This document shows, piece after piece, positions 1 through 10,500 of a stretch of 64,000 bases of DNA (positions are counted from its first letter, which is position 1; the number at the start of each line of letters is the position of its first letter). Position numbers and translations under genes: made by a program. The stretch is from contig MU404093.1 in NCBI GenBank assembly GCA_022695795.1, positions 62,001 through 126,000 on the forward strand, in the 5' to 3' direction. Under the pieces are notes generated by a model. That model ran no database searches. It was not told where the DNA came from and worked only from the letters and a program-made list of their open reading frames with translations. The stretch is from Biscogniauxia marginata. Taxonomy: Eukaryota; Ascomycota; Sordariomycetes; Xylariales; Xylariaceae.

Positions 1-29
1 AGTCACTCTGCTAACTTGATTGACCATAG

Positions 30-828
30 TCGCTACTATCGTGATACGTTCACTCTAGTAAGTTTACATCCCATCCTGAAATTCCCCCTTTCAGGAGACA
101 GTGACTAACAAAGATCTCCCGCTAGGATTATGCCAAAACCCAGTACGAGCTCTTCAATAAGTATACAGTAGTAGACGGCCAGGAAGTCGAGCTTGAGATG
201 TGGGACACGTGCGGAGATATCAAGTTGCACCAACTATGCCTGCTATCCTACCTGGCCTGGGACGCCGTGATCCTCTGCTTTGACGTCAACAACTCGAGGC
301 GTTTCAATAATGCGAAGACGAAGGTACGGCGACACGTCAATACGCGCGCGCGCAGTGACTACCTATTATCGGGGATTCAGTCTACTAACTATAACATCCA
401 AGTGGGTCAACGAAATTCGCAAGTTTTGTCGCGACGCCCCCGTCATCCTTGTCGGCTTGAAGAAGGACCAACGTGGGCGTAGTGAGCTCTGGGCGCCTAT
501 GTTCCCTCATATGGAGACTCGAATTCCAGCTGCCGAGGTATGTGGTCAAGTGCCTTCGCAACCATGCTTTGTGTATATATAAATGCGTAGAGTTATCGAG
601 CTAATAGCACCTATGCAGGGAACCTTCGCAGCGAACACTATGGGAGCTATCAAGTACATTGAGTGCTCCGCAAAGACTGGTGAAGGTGTCGACCACGTCT
701 TTGAGGAGGCCGTCCGCGTCGTTTTCGATGAGCGGGCCGCAGACGAGGAGACCGAGAGATTGAGAAAAGAGAAGGCCAAGAAGCAAGGAGGGAGAAATAC
801 CCTTTCCCAGATGCTGTGCTTTAAATAA
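30..828 (+). CDS. Divergent Rho-family small GTPase-like protein, 5' end outside the window
   Basis: Four exons are inferred: 30-57 (uncertain), 126-323, 403-537 and 619-828; the start lies left of the window. Joined, they give about 190 residues with Rho-type landmarks: a DGQEVELEMWD strand leading into the G3 region, the LLSY segment after it, VILVGLKKDQR as a G4 motif of the Rho KKD type, and ECSAKTGEG as G5. A Rho protein would act at a membrane in polarity or cell-wall signalling. Several key points are off. G3 reads DTCGDI where DTAGQE is expected, so the usual catalytic Gln is Asp. The stretch between switch I and G3 looks longer than normal. The C-terminus ends LCFK, which is not a CAAX box. 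It may be a rapidly diverging paralogue or an early pseudogene, although the visible splice sites and frames are intact. Confidence 0.62.
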
Positions 829-1655
829 TGGCAGCAGCATGATGATTTCGAATAATGACAGAGTAACGAATTGGTGTTTGGGAGTTGATTGGGTTGGGAG
901 AAGTACCGCAAAATTTTCTCTTTACCGTACATACTACGACAATGGCACGATGGGCAGGGAATGGGAGCCCTCGATGTTGTTCATGTTCATACCTGTTGAT
1001 GAGTGGCCTTCACCAACATTTTCCTGCACCAATCTTGCAGCAGGAGACTTCGTGGGGTGCTATAGCATCAAACACATGTACGTTTAACGATAGGCTACAA
1101 TAGACTAGCATAACGAGAAGATTTTGCTTATAAATCTATTGCTGTGAAAATACCACTCTAACTAGCAAGTTTAATGCTACCTATAGATTTCAAGCCTACC
1201 TTTATTGCGTACACTGTCCTCCGGTGGTGAGATCACATCATTTGTAGTGGTTTTGTAGCAGGGTCACTAGAATACGTCGTCAACATTTACATATAATTTC
1301 ATTAAAGATGTGGAAGAATAAGAAGGATGGGGCTAGATAAATTAGTAGGGTTGAGCTGTTTACGTATCCTCGTGTAGCTCATGATTGGTAGCAACTATCA
1401 AGACAGCCCCAGTTTGAGGCCGTCGCGACCACGACGTTTGGTTGCAAACGAAGTAGTACTCAGAGCTCTTGGGTAAATACGAGCCATAAATAGACGATAA
1501 TAGCTTCAAGAAACCCATAAGACCAACTGGTTCGGTTGTAAATGGACACACACGAAGTCGCACGCACGGCACACTAGGTCAAGAGAGGATATCTTCTTCA
1601 CGGCCCGGGCGCAGCCCAAGATCGCAATGAAAATGTGTAAAGGCGAATGTTCAAG
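829..1655. other. Intergenic spacer between the Rho-like gene and U2 snRNA
   Basis: No open frame with protein-like composition is seen. The first part is probably the 3' UTR of the Rho-like gene. No repeat or RNA gene was recognised before the U2 3' end. Confidence 0.5.
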
Positions 1656-1858
1656 CACACCGAGTTCGCGTCGCCTGGAGGCAGTGTAATACCAGGAACA
1701 CGGTGGGAGTTGGTCATGAGCAGGCCCAGAGGACCAGCTCCCGGGAGTAAACAAAAATAAGAATAATCAGAGAACGAGCCACCATGTGACTCTTCCAGAG
1801 ATTAAACTGAAAAGAACAGATACTACACTTGATCTAAGCCAAAAGGCAACTGAGGAGT
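1656..1858 (-). ncRNA. U2 spliceosomal snRNA
   Basis: Read on the minus strand, this stretch carries the hallmarks of U2 in order. First is the 5' segment CCTTTTGGCTTAGATCAAG. Next comes the branch-point recognition element GTAGTA (complement of tactac at 1821-1826) inside AAGTGTAGTATCTGTTC. Then follows TTTTCAGTTTAATCTCTGG. An Sm-type site, ATTTTTG, follows. A stem III has arms GGAGCTGGTC and GACCAACTCC. A stem IV is built on CCTGGTATTACACTGCCTCC with outer arms CACCG and CGGTG. U2 pairs with the intron branch site and forms the catalytic core with U6 in the nucleus. Length is about 200 nt, as in other fungi. The 5' end (about 1858) and 3' end (about 1656) are estimated from the family structure, so each may be off by several bases. 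No TATA box was obvious upstream. Confidence 0.93.
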
Positions 1859-3254
1859 GCGTTAGCGATGGACAGTGTGGGGGTCTCGAAGGTGACTTAC
1901 AGAGAGCTGGGGAAGAAAGAGGAAAGGAAAAGTTTGAAAGTTGCGAGGGGGGGAGCTGGTCTTAAATATGAAAAGATTCCCAGGGCGGTGTAGGGGAGCG
2001 GCAGAATCAAAGCAGCCCGCAAACAATAGATTTCTATTGTTGCTACCTGGTAGCTCCATTCACTCCATTCACTTTCATTGTTGTCTGCCCCTAGGTACTC
2101 CCACTGCAATAGACAGGGCCGTGAGTGCCTAGCAAGGCCGTGGCCATAGCTACCTTAGATCTCTGCACCCCAGGGAGATTTAGCTATCATCCGTAAAACA
2201 TTTAATCAATCGCTAAAATAATAATATGACCATAACAGGTATTAATTACTTTTTGAAAACATTCCTGTTATTCCTTGAGATAAAAGTTCCAGTATATACT
2301 TACATACATATATTACTTTTATGTTAGATAATGTATAGTAACTAGCATGTAGAAAGTTTAAACCTCATGAATTGAAACGGGGAAAACCGAATATACCTGT
2401 AATGCAAACTCAAAGATATATATGAGCAATTGTATTGGATTCGAGATGGGCCGAAAGCTACATAGAGACTAATAAATACCATGAACTTATTATGTACCTA
2501 TCAAAATTGTCTTGGTATATATTCTAACTTGTCCCATATCACACCATATCCACGCTACTAACCAACTTATATGAACGTACTTGGCGGGAAGATATGACGT
2601 AGATACGTAAGACTTGAGATTTCTTTTCATAAGACTGGTTGAGAAGGAGAGAATAGACGTAACCATAGTTTCTTGTGGAAATAATACTGGCAAATAATCC
2701 AGAGACGCCATCAATTATAACATGGCATACGCAAGAAATCACCGAAAACTCGAAGGTGATGATGTCCTAGGATCGAGAAGACCAACGCGGCAGAAAAAAA
2801 GGCGGTATCCAAATATGGAAATGTGCTTACAGCTGCGATAATGCATGTGATCCTTGGCAGTGACAAGAAGGTTTCACCAACATTCTTCCCGAGAGCAAGA
2901 TTTGATCGCTTCCACACCCTCGAAGCTCAAGCAAGTCATGAATTATCCATATCAAAAGCTTTGAAATAGATGACTATTTGGCAAGAGCGCGAACTTATTT
3001 ATAGACGCATCGCTAATCTTTCAATGGTCGAGTGGAGTGCCGAGGCTTAGCCAATATACCGAGGTTGTCATACCCGTACGAAGTAAGCAGCTAATGAGCG
3101 ATTCGAGGATCCTCTTTGTTATTAGAACTACATGTAGCTTTGTAACTTCACGTACGACCTTGCTTTTGGCACTAGATCAACACGACCTGAGGTAGACCTA
3201 TCAAAGTGGTGTTGTTATCAGGAATTCCGCATCGTGCCGCCGCCATCCTCCAAC
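1859..3254. other. Intergenic spacer, AT-rich in its middle
   Basis: This holds the promoter side of U2 and then AT-rich DNA (about 2170-2520) without credible coding frames. The last few hundred bases are the upstream region of the enoyl-CoA hydratase gene. Nothing else was recognised. Confidence 0.45.
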
Positions 3255-4085
3255 ATGGCATCCAAGGAACTCTTCACAATCCCGGTTCCACCGTTACCGT
3301 CGCACCAGGGCGGCAGCATCGTCTGCACATCTCCGGCGCCACAGGTCTACCTCCTGACGTGGTCGTCGCCACCGGATAACCGGCTGACGCCGGCCTTCTG
3401 CGCGGCGCTCACGGCGGCCCTGGACGTGATCGAGTTCGGGCACCCGCCCGGCGTCGTCGTCACGACGTCCGCCATCGCCAAGTTCTACTCCAACGGGCTC
3501 GACCTCAAGCTCGCGGTCGGCACGCCGGGATTCTGGGAGGACAGCCTGTACCCGCTGTTCCGGCGGCTCCTGACGTACCCGATGCCGACGGTCGCGCTGA
3601 TCAACGGGCACGGCTTCGCGGGCGGCCTCATGCTCGCCATGCACCACGACTACCGCGTCTTCACCGGCGGCGGCAAGGGCTACGCGTGCGTCAACGAGCT
3701 CGAGTTCGGCGCCCCGCTGCTGCCCCCCATGAGCTCCATCTTCCGCATCAAGCTGGCCCCCGCCACGTACCGGGACCTGGTCCTCGAGGCGCGCCGGTTC
3801 GACGCCCGCGCCGCGCTCGACGCCGGCCTCGTCGACGCCGTCGGCGGGCTGGACGCCGCGCTGGCGCTGATCGCGGAGCGGAACCTCGTCAGGAAGGGCA
3901 CCACGGGCGTGTATGGCGTGCTGAAGGCCGAGATGTACCGCGAGAGCGTGGCGTTGCTCGGTGCCAGGGGCAAGGACGCGTCGGAGCCCGCGCAGTGGCA
4001 GCCGGCTGAGAAGAAGAGGAAAGCGGAGGGGTTGGAGTGGTTCAAGAGGTGGAAAGAGGGCCAAGGCGAGAAGGCAAAGTTGTAA
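3255..4085 (+). CDS. Peroxisomal enoyl-CoA hydratase/isomerase (crotonase fold)
   Basis: This is a single-exon gene of 276 residues. The start is the ATG at 3255 in the favourable context caacATGGC; the frame is open a little further upstream but without an ATG. The crotonase pattern is clear. The oxyanion-hole segments are FYSNGLDLKLA (about residues 77-87) and INGHGFAGGLMLAMHHDYRV (about 116-135), followed by VNELEFGAP, whose Glu sits where Δ3,Δ2-enoyl-CoA isomerases carry their catalytic Glu. The protein ends AKL, a canonical type 1 peroxisomal targeting signal, so it should work in peroxisomal β-oxidation of unsaturated fatty acids. The C-terminal 40 residues are lysine-rich and charged. 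The gene is more GC-rich than its flanks. Isomerase is preferred over hydratase because of the single Glu pattern, but the substrate is not certain. Confidence 0.88.
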   Translation: MASKELFTIPVPPLPSHQGGSIVCTSPAPQVYLLTWSSPPDNRLTPAFCAALTAALDVIEFGHPPGVVVTTSAIAKFYSNGLDLKLAVGTPGFWEDSLYPLFRRLLTYPMPTVALINGHGFAGGLMLAMHHDYRVFTGGGKGYACVNELEFGAPLLPPMSSIFRIKLAPATYRDLVLEARRFDARAALDAGLVDAVGGLDAALALIAERNLVRKGTTGVYGVLKAEMYRESVALLGARGKDASEPAQWQPAEKKRKAEGLEWFKRWKEGQGEKAKL

Positions 4086-4493
4086 GATATATAATTAGAT
4101 CTATCGCTGCCTGCTGATAGACTGGTTATTGGTATAATATTCTTGCCGGGACTTAGCGACTCCCCCCCTTACCGGAGGGGAGGTCCGGGTGCAAACCAAA
4201 CCATATCATGCTTCAGAGCACTGAACTGCTACGCATATAATAGACACCGAATAACATCCATTGAACTATTAAATGAGAGTGCAATGAAGTAAATGGCATC
4301 GCTCAATATTGACGTCATCGATATATACTCGTTCATCCAGCTTCCCAACTCTTTCAAGCACAGTTGCCCCTTTCCTTTCTCTCATCATCGTCTCCGGTAT
4401 CTTTAACGCCTCTCACTAACAGAACAGCCACTTGGCATTAATATTCTCCATCGATGTAATACTACCCCGTCGCCCATCCTCTCAAAGCTCACC
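4086..4493. other. Intergenic spacer with a C/G-run hairpin
   Basis: A short inverted C-run/G-run lies near 4160-4185, about 80 bases past the hydratase stop, and could be part of its 3' UTR. The remainder is a pyrimidine-rich leader of the next gene. Confidence 0.4.
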
Positions 4494-4811
4494 ATGCCCG
4501 TCGCTCCTGTAGAGCGGGAAACTCCTCCTAAAAGTCCAATCTACCATTACAAATACCACCTGCTGGTCGGGACCTACGTCACGTTGACATCTCTGCTCTT
4601 CTACCGCGTACGCCGCCAGCCGTTCTCGGCAGCCATCAAGTCGGAGCAGTACGAAACCATATTCAAGGGCACCACGTTGGCCGCGGTTGTCGGGGGCGTC
4701 TTCATGAGCGACGCTGGTCGGGCTAAATACCGGCAGTACTATAGGACGGAGGGTGATTCCGAGATGCGCACACCCCGGGACAAGAACGTTGAAAACACGA
4801 AAGCAAGTTGA
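4494..4811 (+). CDS. Small two-helix membrane protein, function unknown
   Basis: A single-exon frame of 105 residues starts at ATG 4494 in the context caccATGCC. Two hydrophobic helices are visible, around residues 22-39 (LLVGTYVTLTSLLFY) and 58-72 (GTTLAAVVGGVFM), joined by a basic loop. The tail is short, polar and charged. The size and topology resemble small mitochondrial inner-membrane subunits or assembly factors, but no family signature is recognised and no function is assigned. Codon use and the Kozak context favour a real gene. Confidence 0.62.
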   Translation: MPVAPVERETPPKSPIYHYKYHLLVGTYVTLTSLLFYRVRRQPFSAAIKSEQYETIFKGTTLAAVVGGVFMSDAGRAKYRQYYRTEGDSEMRTPRDKNVENTKAS

Positions 4812-7377
4812 GCCGAATTATACTTGGGTTAGTAGCCTGAAGAAGGGGGGCTTAGATAAACCGATCGCCTTCTTTTACAGGTTCATACTTGTATCTTCAC
4901 GTCATGTCGGGGAGTATGAATCGACATTGTTTCCTAGGCTATGGTGGTATAAATCGATTTATCTATTCAATTGGATTATCTACCGCCGCCCCGGTCTACA
5001 ACAAACAACCTTCCTTGAATACCTATTACCCCTGTAACTACGATAACAGATCCATCTCAGAATGACTGGCTATCTGAGATACTAGGTACTCTTTGAAGGG
5101 AAGCTAATAAGCAGGACGCCCGTTCAATCATGAATGATTCACGGATGCTAGCTCCGAACCGCCAGGCCCTGGATTGCTAGTGTTCGGGGCCCGGGTCCAC
5201 GGCCCGGCCGGTGATTCGGTAGGTAATCCCAAGTTCTTGTCCGGCCTGTCGGCCACTACCCACAATTAATTGTAAAGCATTGCGATGAGCTAGGTATCTC
5301 AGCGGGTTAGTAGATATCTACCTACCTAGGTAAGCTTAGGTAGGTAGATATGCATGAAATACGGCAACGGTGATAGTTGTTAGTGGGCTCTACCACGAGC
5401 GCAATCGTGATGCTGTGAAGTTCGTCGACATACCCATCCATCCTCGAGCAAATGCGTACTCGAGTTTAGGCTTCGAATTGTTGGGATTCTGGTAGAAAAA
5501 GTGGATATTACATGTAAGGAGATCGAGTCGCTGAATTGTCAAGGCCACGAATCTACGCATTTAATATAATATACACACCGATAGATGGAAAAGGCGGCAT
5601 TTCTTCCAGCACGGCACTTGAGGGACATTGAAATCCAGCCACAGAGAAGAATGGGAGACCTTGCCCATATAATGTGCTGCTGTAAGTATTCAGTTGTTAA
5701 TTGGGACTGGATATGTGTTCCTCCTTGGCTTCCTCCTTGGCTTCTGCCGTTATTGATTGGCCGAGATTTATTATCGATTCTGCATGCTGCACTTCGGTGA
5801 GATGCGGGTTGCGTGTCTCGCGCCACGCGCCTTGTAGGTCAGCACGATATAACCCAGACCTTATGGGCATCTCTTTTCAGAAATGCATCGAATGTAACAG
5901 CGTGTTGTTGGAAAGGAAAAGTGTCTTTTAATAAGTCACTGAGAGCTGGGCGGAGGTCCGCAGAGATCGTGATTGGTTGTGTACATCGTTGTTGTCACAA
6001 ACCTCCAAGGGTTAGTGTCGGGAGTGTGTTCCATGGTTACCCCCGATGTTGTCCGTACATGCGAAAACGGCGTGGCAGAGTCGGGATCAACCGAGGCGGC
6101 AACAACAAATACGATGGACGATAAGGTCGCTTTTCGATATCGCACTAGCTACCAGGCTAGCAAGGAAAGGTGCACTTGGGCAGAATATACCTGATTCTGC
6201 CAACTATTTGCCGTAGTATCGATGGTGTGTAAGATCCTGGATGACATCAAGACAAGCCTCTCATTGCTGAGAGGTCAGCCGACTTCCAACTTCTGCTGCC
6301 CGTGTAGGTGGACCAATAAAGCGGCAACTGGGGGGTGGACAATAACGCCGTCTTATTATGCATCATGATTCAATGATTCCCGCATGTTGATGCTAACACT
6401 AGCGAACCATAGAAATAAATATTTCTCGAAGGGGGGAGGAAAAGGTCCGTCCTTTTTCAAAAATAATACCTGACCGTATAGGGTAGAGCGGTCATGGCTG
6501 CATGTACACGCCGCCAAGCTGTCCCGGGTTATCCGTTGTTAATCGATCCCGTCTCTCCTATATAAGGTCGGAGGAAGCAAAAAGAACAATACCTAGGTAG
6601 AAGCCACTGAGTTTTACCTAATAGTGTACCTGACCTACTGTGTAGGTAGGTATGTAAGTAGGTAGGTAGAATCGAGTTGTACGACAACGAGGTAAAATGT
6701 CTAGCCACATAAACATAAAGTTGAGCCGAACAGGTGTTAGTGGATACCTAGGTACGTAGGTACCTACCTGTAAGTGTGTGTACCTATGTACCTATAGTGG
6801 ACCGAGCAGGGATGTTGCACCGAAGGAGGGGCACTTAGCTGATGTGCGGCGTCCCAATAAGAGCCACCGATTCGCCAGGCTCTGCCCAGTTTCCGCCCTC
6901 CCACAGCGGCACATCAGCAGAGCTGCAGGCGCTGCCAGGGGTCAAGCAAGTTAGGCGAGGTGTGTGGCTGGGCGTATCGAATGGCATTGTTTACCCCCAC
7001 CTCCTCTCGTTGCTACAGCGGTCGAGACGAGTGGACGTACCTAGCAACCAAACCAAACCAAACCAACCCAAATCAGATACACACACACTCCTGCACATGC
7101 AGCGCCGCCATCAGCTTTACATACTGCGGACGTACTGCAGACACACCGCAGACCAGATGGCAGATGCCGCATACACGGCACCCAACACCACAAGACTGAG
7201 TTTGCAGCTCGTTGTCACTCACCTTTGCAACGCCTGATCCGCGAACTTCCCTTCCCGCCGGTGTTGGGCACGGCACTTTGTCGACGATCTTCTCCCATTC
7301 ATGCACACGTACCGACTCCCAAACCTTCAATCATCCAATACCGGCCTTCGTCTTCTTCCCAGCCTCATCCCTTCGTC
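4812..7377. other. Large spacer rich in TAGGTA words
   Basis: No convincing gene is seen. The stretch contains a perfect inverted repeat at 5316-5349, GC-rich palindromic DNA near 5185-5215, tandem TAGG/GTAGGTA runs at about 6640-6670 and 6745-6795, and a (CCAAA)n run at about 7045-7070. The last few hundred bases are probably promoter and leader of the DH-PH-like gene. Confidence 0.45.
5316..5349. repeat. Inverted repeat, 13-bp arms
   Basis: Arms ATCTACCTACCTA (5316-5328) and TAGGTAGGTAGAT (5337-5349) are perfect complements around an 8-base spacer. It belongs to the TACCTAGGTA-type words scattered through the spacers of this window. Confidence 0.85.
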
Positions 7378-7406
7378 ATGCCGTCTTTTAGATATCATGA
7401 GTCCAG

Positions 7407-7524
7407 GTGAGCAATTATTCCTCAGCCTCTCTTTTGCGCCCTTTGCTTTCCAACAGCCGCCAATCCGGCTGGCCTGTCGGGAAACAGTTGTTGTCGGGAC
7501 TACTGCTGAAACCTCGCCTGCTAG
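7407..7524 (+). other. Possible 5' UTR intron of the DH-PH-like gene
   Basis: A GTGAGC donor at 7407 follows an ATG-initiated short frame at 7378, and a CTGCTAG acceptor ends at 7524, three bases before the main ATG at 7528. Splicing would not extend the main frame. It would instead create an 11-codon upstream ORF whose TGA overlaps the main ATG. The branch site is weak, so this is tentative. Confidence 0.4.
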
Positions 7525-7527
7525 ATC

Positions 7528-10500
7528 ATGACATCTCCGAACCCCCCGGAAGAAGGCGATCCTTCGGGTTCTCAGACCACCCGTTCTGATGGCACTGCCG
7601 CCGACCAGAAAGACAATCCCGATGCGTCGGCGGCGACGGCGACCACGCCGAACCGCCAGGCCTCGACGCCTGGCGGGGGGGCCAGTCCCAAGAAGACGCC
7701 CTCCGCCACCCGCCCGCGAGCAGCCACAATGAAACAGCAGCCGACGCTGCTGGGTGATTTCTTGCTGGGACGGCCATCTTCGGCTCGCATCGCCGCCGAC
7801 CGACAAGCAGCCCGGGAGGCAGCACGACAGAGACGACAGAGCTTGGAGCTGGTCAAGCAGGAGATGCGCCAAGCAGCTTTACTACGGGTCCAGGCCCCGG
7901 GAGGCGTACACGATCGGGTCAAGAAGTGGCAAAAGACAAATGCGGAGGCCATGGCAAAGGCAGATCCTCTCGCTGCCCCGACCGAGCCCAGCGAAGTGAA
8001 CATCCAGGTCGAGGAGGAGAGCGTGACAGAAGAGGACCGAGTGAGGATCAAAATGCGGCAGAAGAGGAAACAGCATCCAAAGGGGCTTGCTGTCGAACAG
8101 AAGAGTGCCGCTGGCGACAATGAGAAAGAGAACCAAAAGAGTACACAGTCGAGCAGTCCGCCTAAGAAGCGCGTCGTCAGTGACACGAATTGGGTCAAGA
8201 ATCAAAAGAAGAGCCCTCCTAGGAAGCAGTCGCCGAAGCCTAAGCAGAGCGAGGGCGCCGGCATGCCACTGCCGAAGGACTTTCTGCTACGTCCAACTGC
8301 CAATCCGTCGGTGTCGAAGAAAATAAAAGACTGGGCTAGCAAAGTCGAAATACCAGATGAGCCTATGAAACGCCCGGGCACATCCGCCAAATCCTCTGGC
8401 AGTGGTGATGGAATCCGTGTTAAGCCTATGCCAAGCGAGAGCGACATGACAAGTGGAAGATCCGAGACGACGCAGATTCCCGTTGAAAATACTAGTTCCC
8501 AAAAGTCAAAAAAGCAAGAAGATGACGGCATCCGGGTTAAGCCTCAGCGGTTGAGTCCAACTCAAGACGACGGTATAAGAGTCAAGCCACAAACTAAGTC
8601 ACTTCCAGACGACGGTATCAGGGTTAAGCCTCTGCCTACATCGGCTCCTGATGCTGGGAACAAGGGCAAAGCACGGGCATCTCCGGTCCTAGATGACGGA
8701 ATAAGAGTCAGACCACAGACAACTCGGATACCTGACGACGGAATCAGGGTTCGTGCGGTTCGCCAATCGTCGCTCAAAGCGACCACTGCTCGAGCCCCTC
8801 TGAGACAAACTTCGAAAGTAACGGTTACTCGCAGGACGAGTAATCGTAAACCATCACCCTCCGGACACACAAATATGACAGAGGACACTGTAGCCGACAA
8901 ACCCAAAATGCCAGCAAGAGCAAGCACATCTGCCCGGCCAGCCCCGAAGAAGTCTTTGAAGTTGCGCCAGAGACCCGTGCCAAGCTATACAGATACTAGC
9001 ACTGAACTGACTGGCACCGAGATAACCGGGACTGAGCTGACAGGCACCGATATGACTGGTACTGAAACGACTGGCTCCAAGATTACCGGTACAGATGTGA
9101 CGGGTACCGAAACTGGAACTATAATGAGCGGTACATACATGACCGGTACATATATGACTGGCACATATATGACTGGTACCGAAGTGACCGGCACTGATGA
9201 GACTGGTACTAAAATAACGCGCACTCAGGTAACTGAAGAAATTTCCGACAGTGAATCTTGGACTAGTAGTGAATCGGAAATCGAATCGGAAAGGCCATCC
9301 AGTGCTCCAGAGAAGTCGCTCGCAGATATCCCCTTTGGATATTCTGCATTTAGCGAGCTAGAATTGCCTATGCGCCCAGGTGGCCGACCCGCGAGAAGAT
9401 CCAAGACTACCAAGCATTCAGGTCTCAAGGGCGCTACTAACGTCCTGAGACGAGCGTTGACTGAAGGGAAGAAGATCCTGACAGAAAAAGCCGATCCTCC
9501 TAAACCCGCTCATAACCAACCACCAAACATCGAAAATTGGTTGAAGACTACAGTTGACCCATTTGTTGACGGGCAAAGTCAACCTGCAAAAGAACCACAG
9601 AGGAAATCGGCCGAGGAAGACGAATGGGTAGATGAGCCTAGAGTAAAGCGCCCAGCATCAGCACCAAGACATAAACCCTCGGAACGCCGGCACACTCCTA
9701 CTAGCGTGAAGAAGGACAATGAACATACCGAGCAGAAGACTGCTGAAAAGCCTAAGGTCGATGAACCAACTGCGAAAGAAGAGCCGGCAAGCCCGTTGTC
9801 TCCTACACTTAGGAGGAGTAGAGCAACCAGAGTGTCTTCATCTTCGTTGAAAGGTGCAAGCAAGAAGGGATTCAAAGATGTGCTGAGGGAAGCGTTCCGT
9901 GGCGAATCGACTGGCCACTCTCCCCCGCCTCTAGAATATTCAAGCTATGAGGAAGTGAAACACATTGATGAGCACCGTGATGATGATTACCGAGAAAGGC
10001 GGCATTCTTCCGGTACAAGAAGGAGCCAGCAATATGATGACGACGACCATGACGATGATGACTCTTCCGTCACAATCGAGCCCGTGAAGGAGACTGCGAG
10101 GGAGACCGCGAAGGAGGCCGTGAAAGAACCCGTGAGAGCAGCACCGCCTCCTCTCTATCCTAAGCGTAGACCACCAACGAATGGCTTCCATGAGTTATCA
10201 ACAATCGTGTCCGATGGTGATGCATTTAGTACCCTCGAATCGGAAATTTCATCCATGGTCTCGGAAACAACCATAACTCACACTTCAGGTTTGACGAGGA
10301 GCACAGCTTTATCTCGCAAGCATAGCCAAAAGCCTGGTCTAAAGAGGCGTCTCACCAAGCACTCTGATTTGGTGTCAGTGCTGTCGTTGCCTGACAATAC
10401 TGCTACATTCCGGAGCAGCAAAAGTCTACGAGCGACGCGCAGCGTTCGGAGGCCAACCAACCACCTAGAAAATGCCACTGTGGAGGGTCTCTTGCAGGAA

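Noticed and set aside
3294..4064. Long minus-strand open frame opposite the crotonase gene
   Set aside because: It is an antisense shadow of a GC-rich gene; its Arg/Glu/Ala composition is not protein-like and the plus-strand frame has clear family motifs.
7378..7406. ATG exon as the true start of the DH-PH-like protein
   Set aside because: Splicing to 7525 meets a stop after two codons, so it can only be an upstream ORF.
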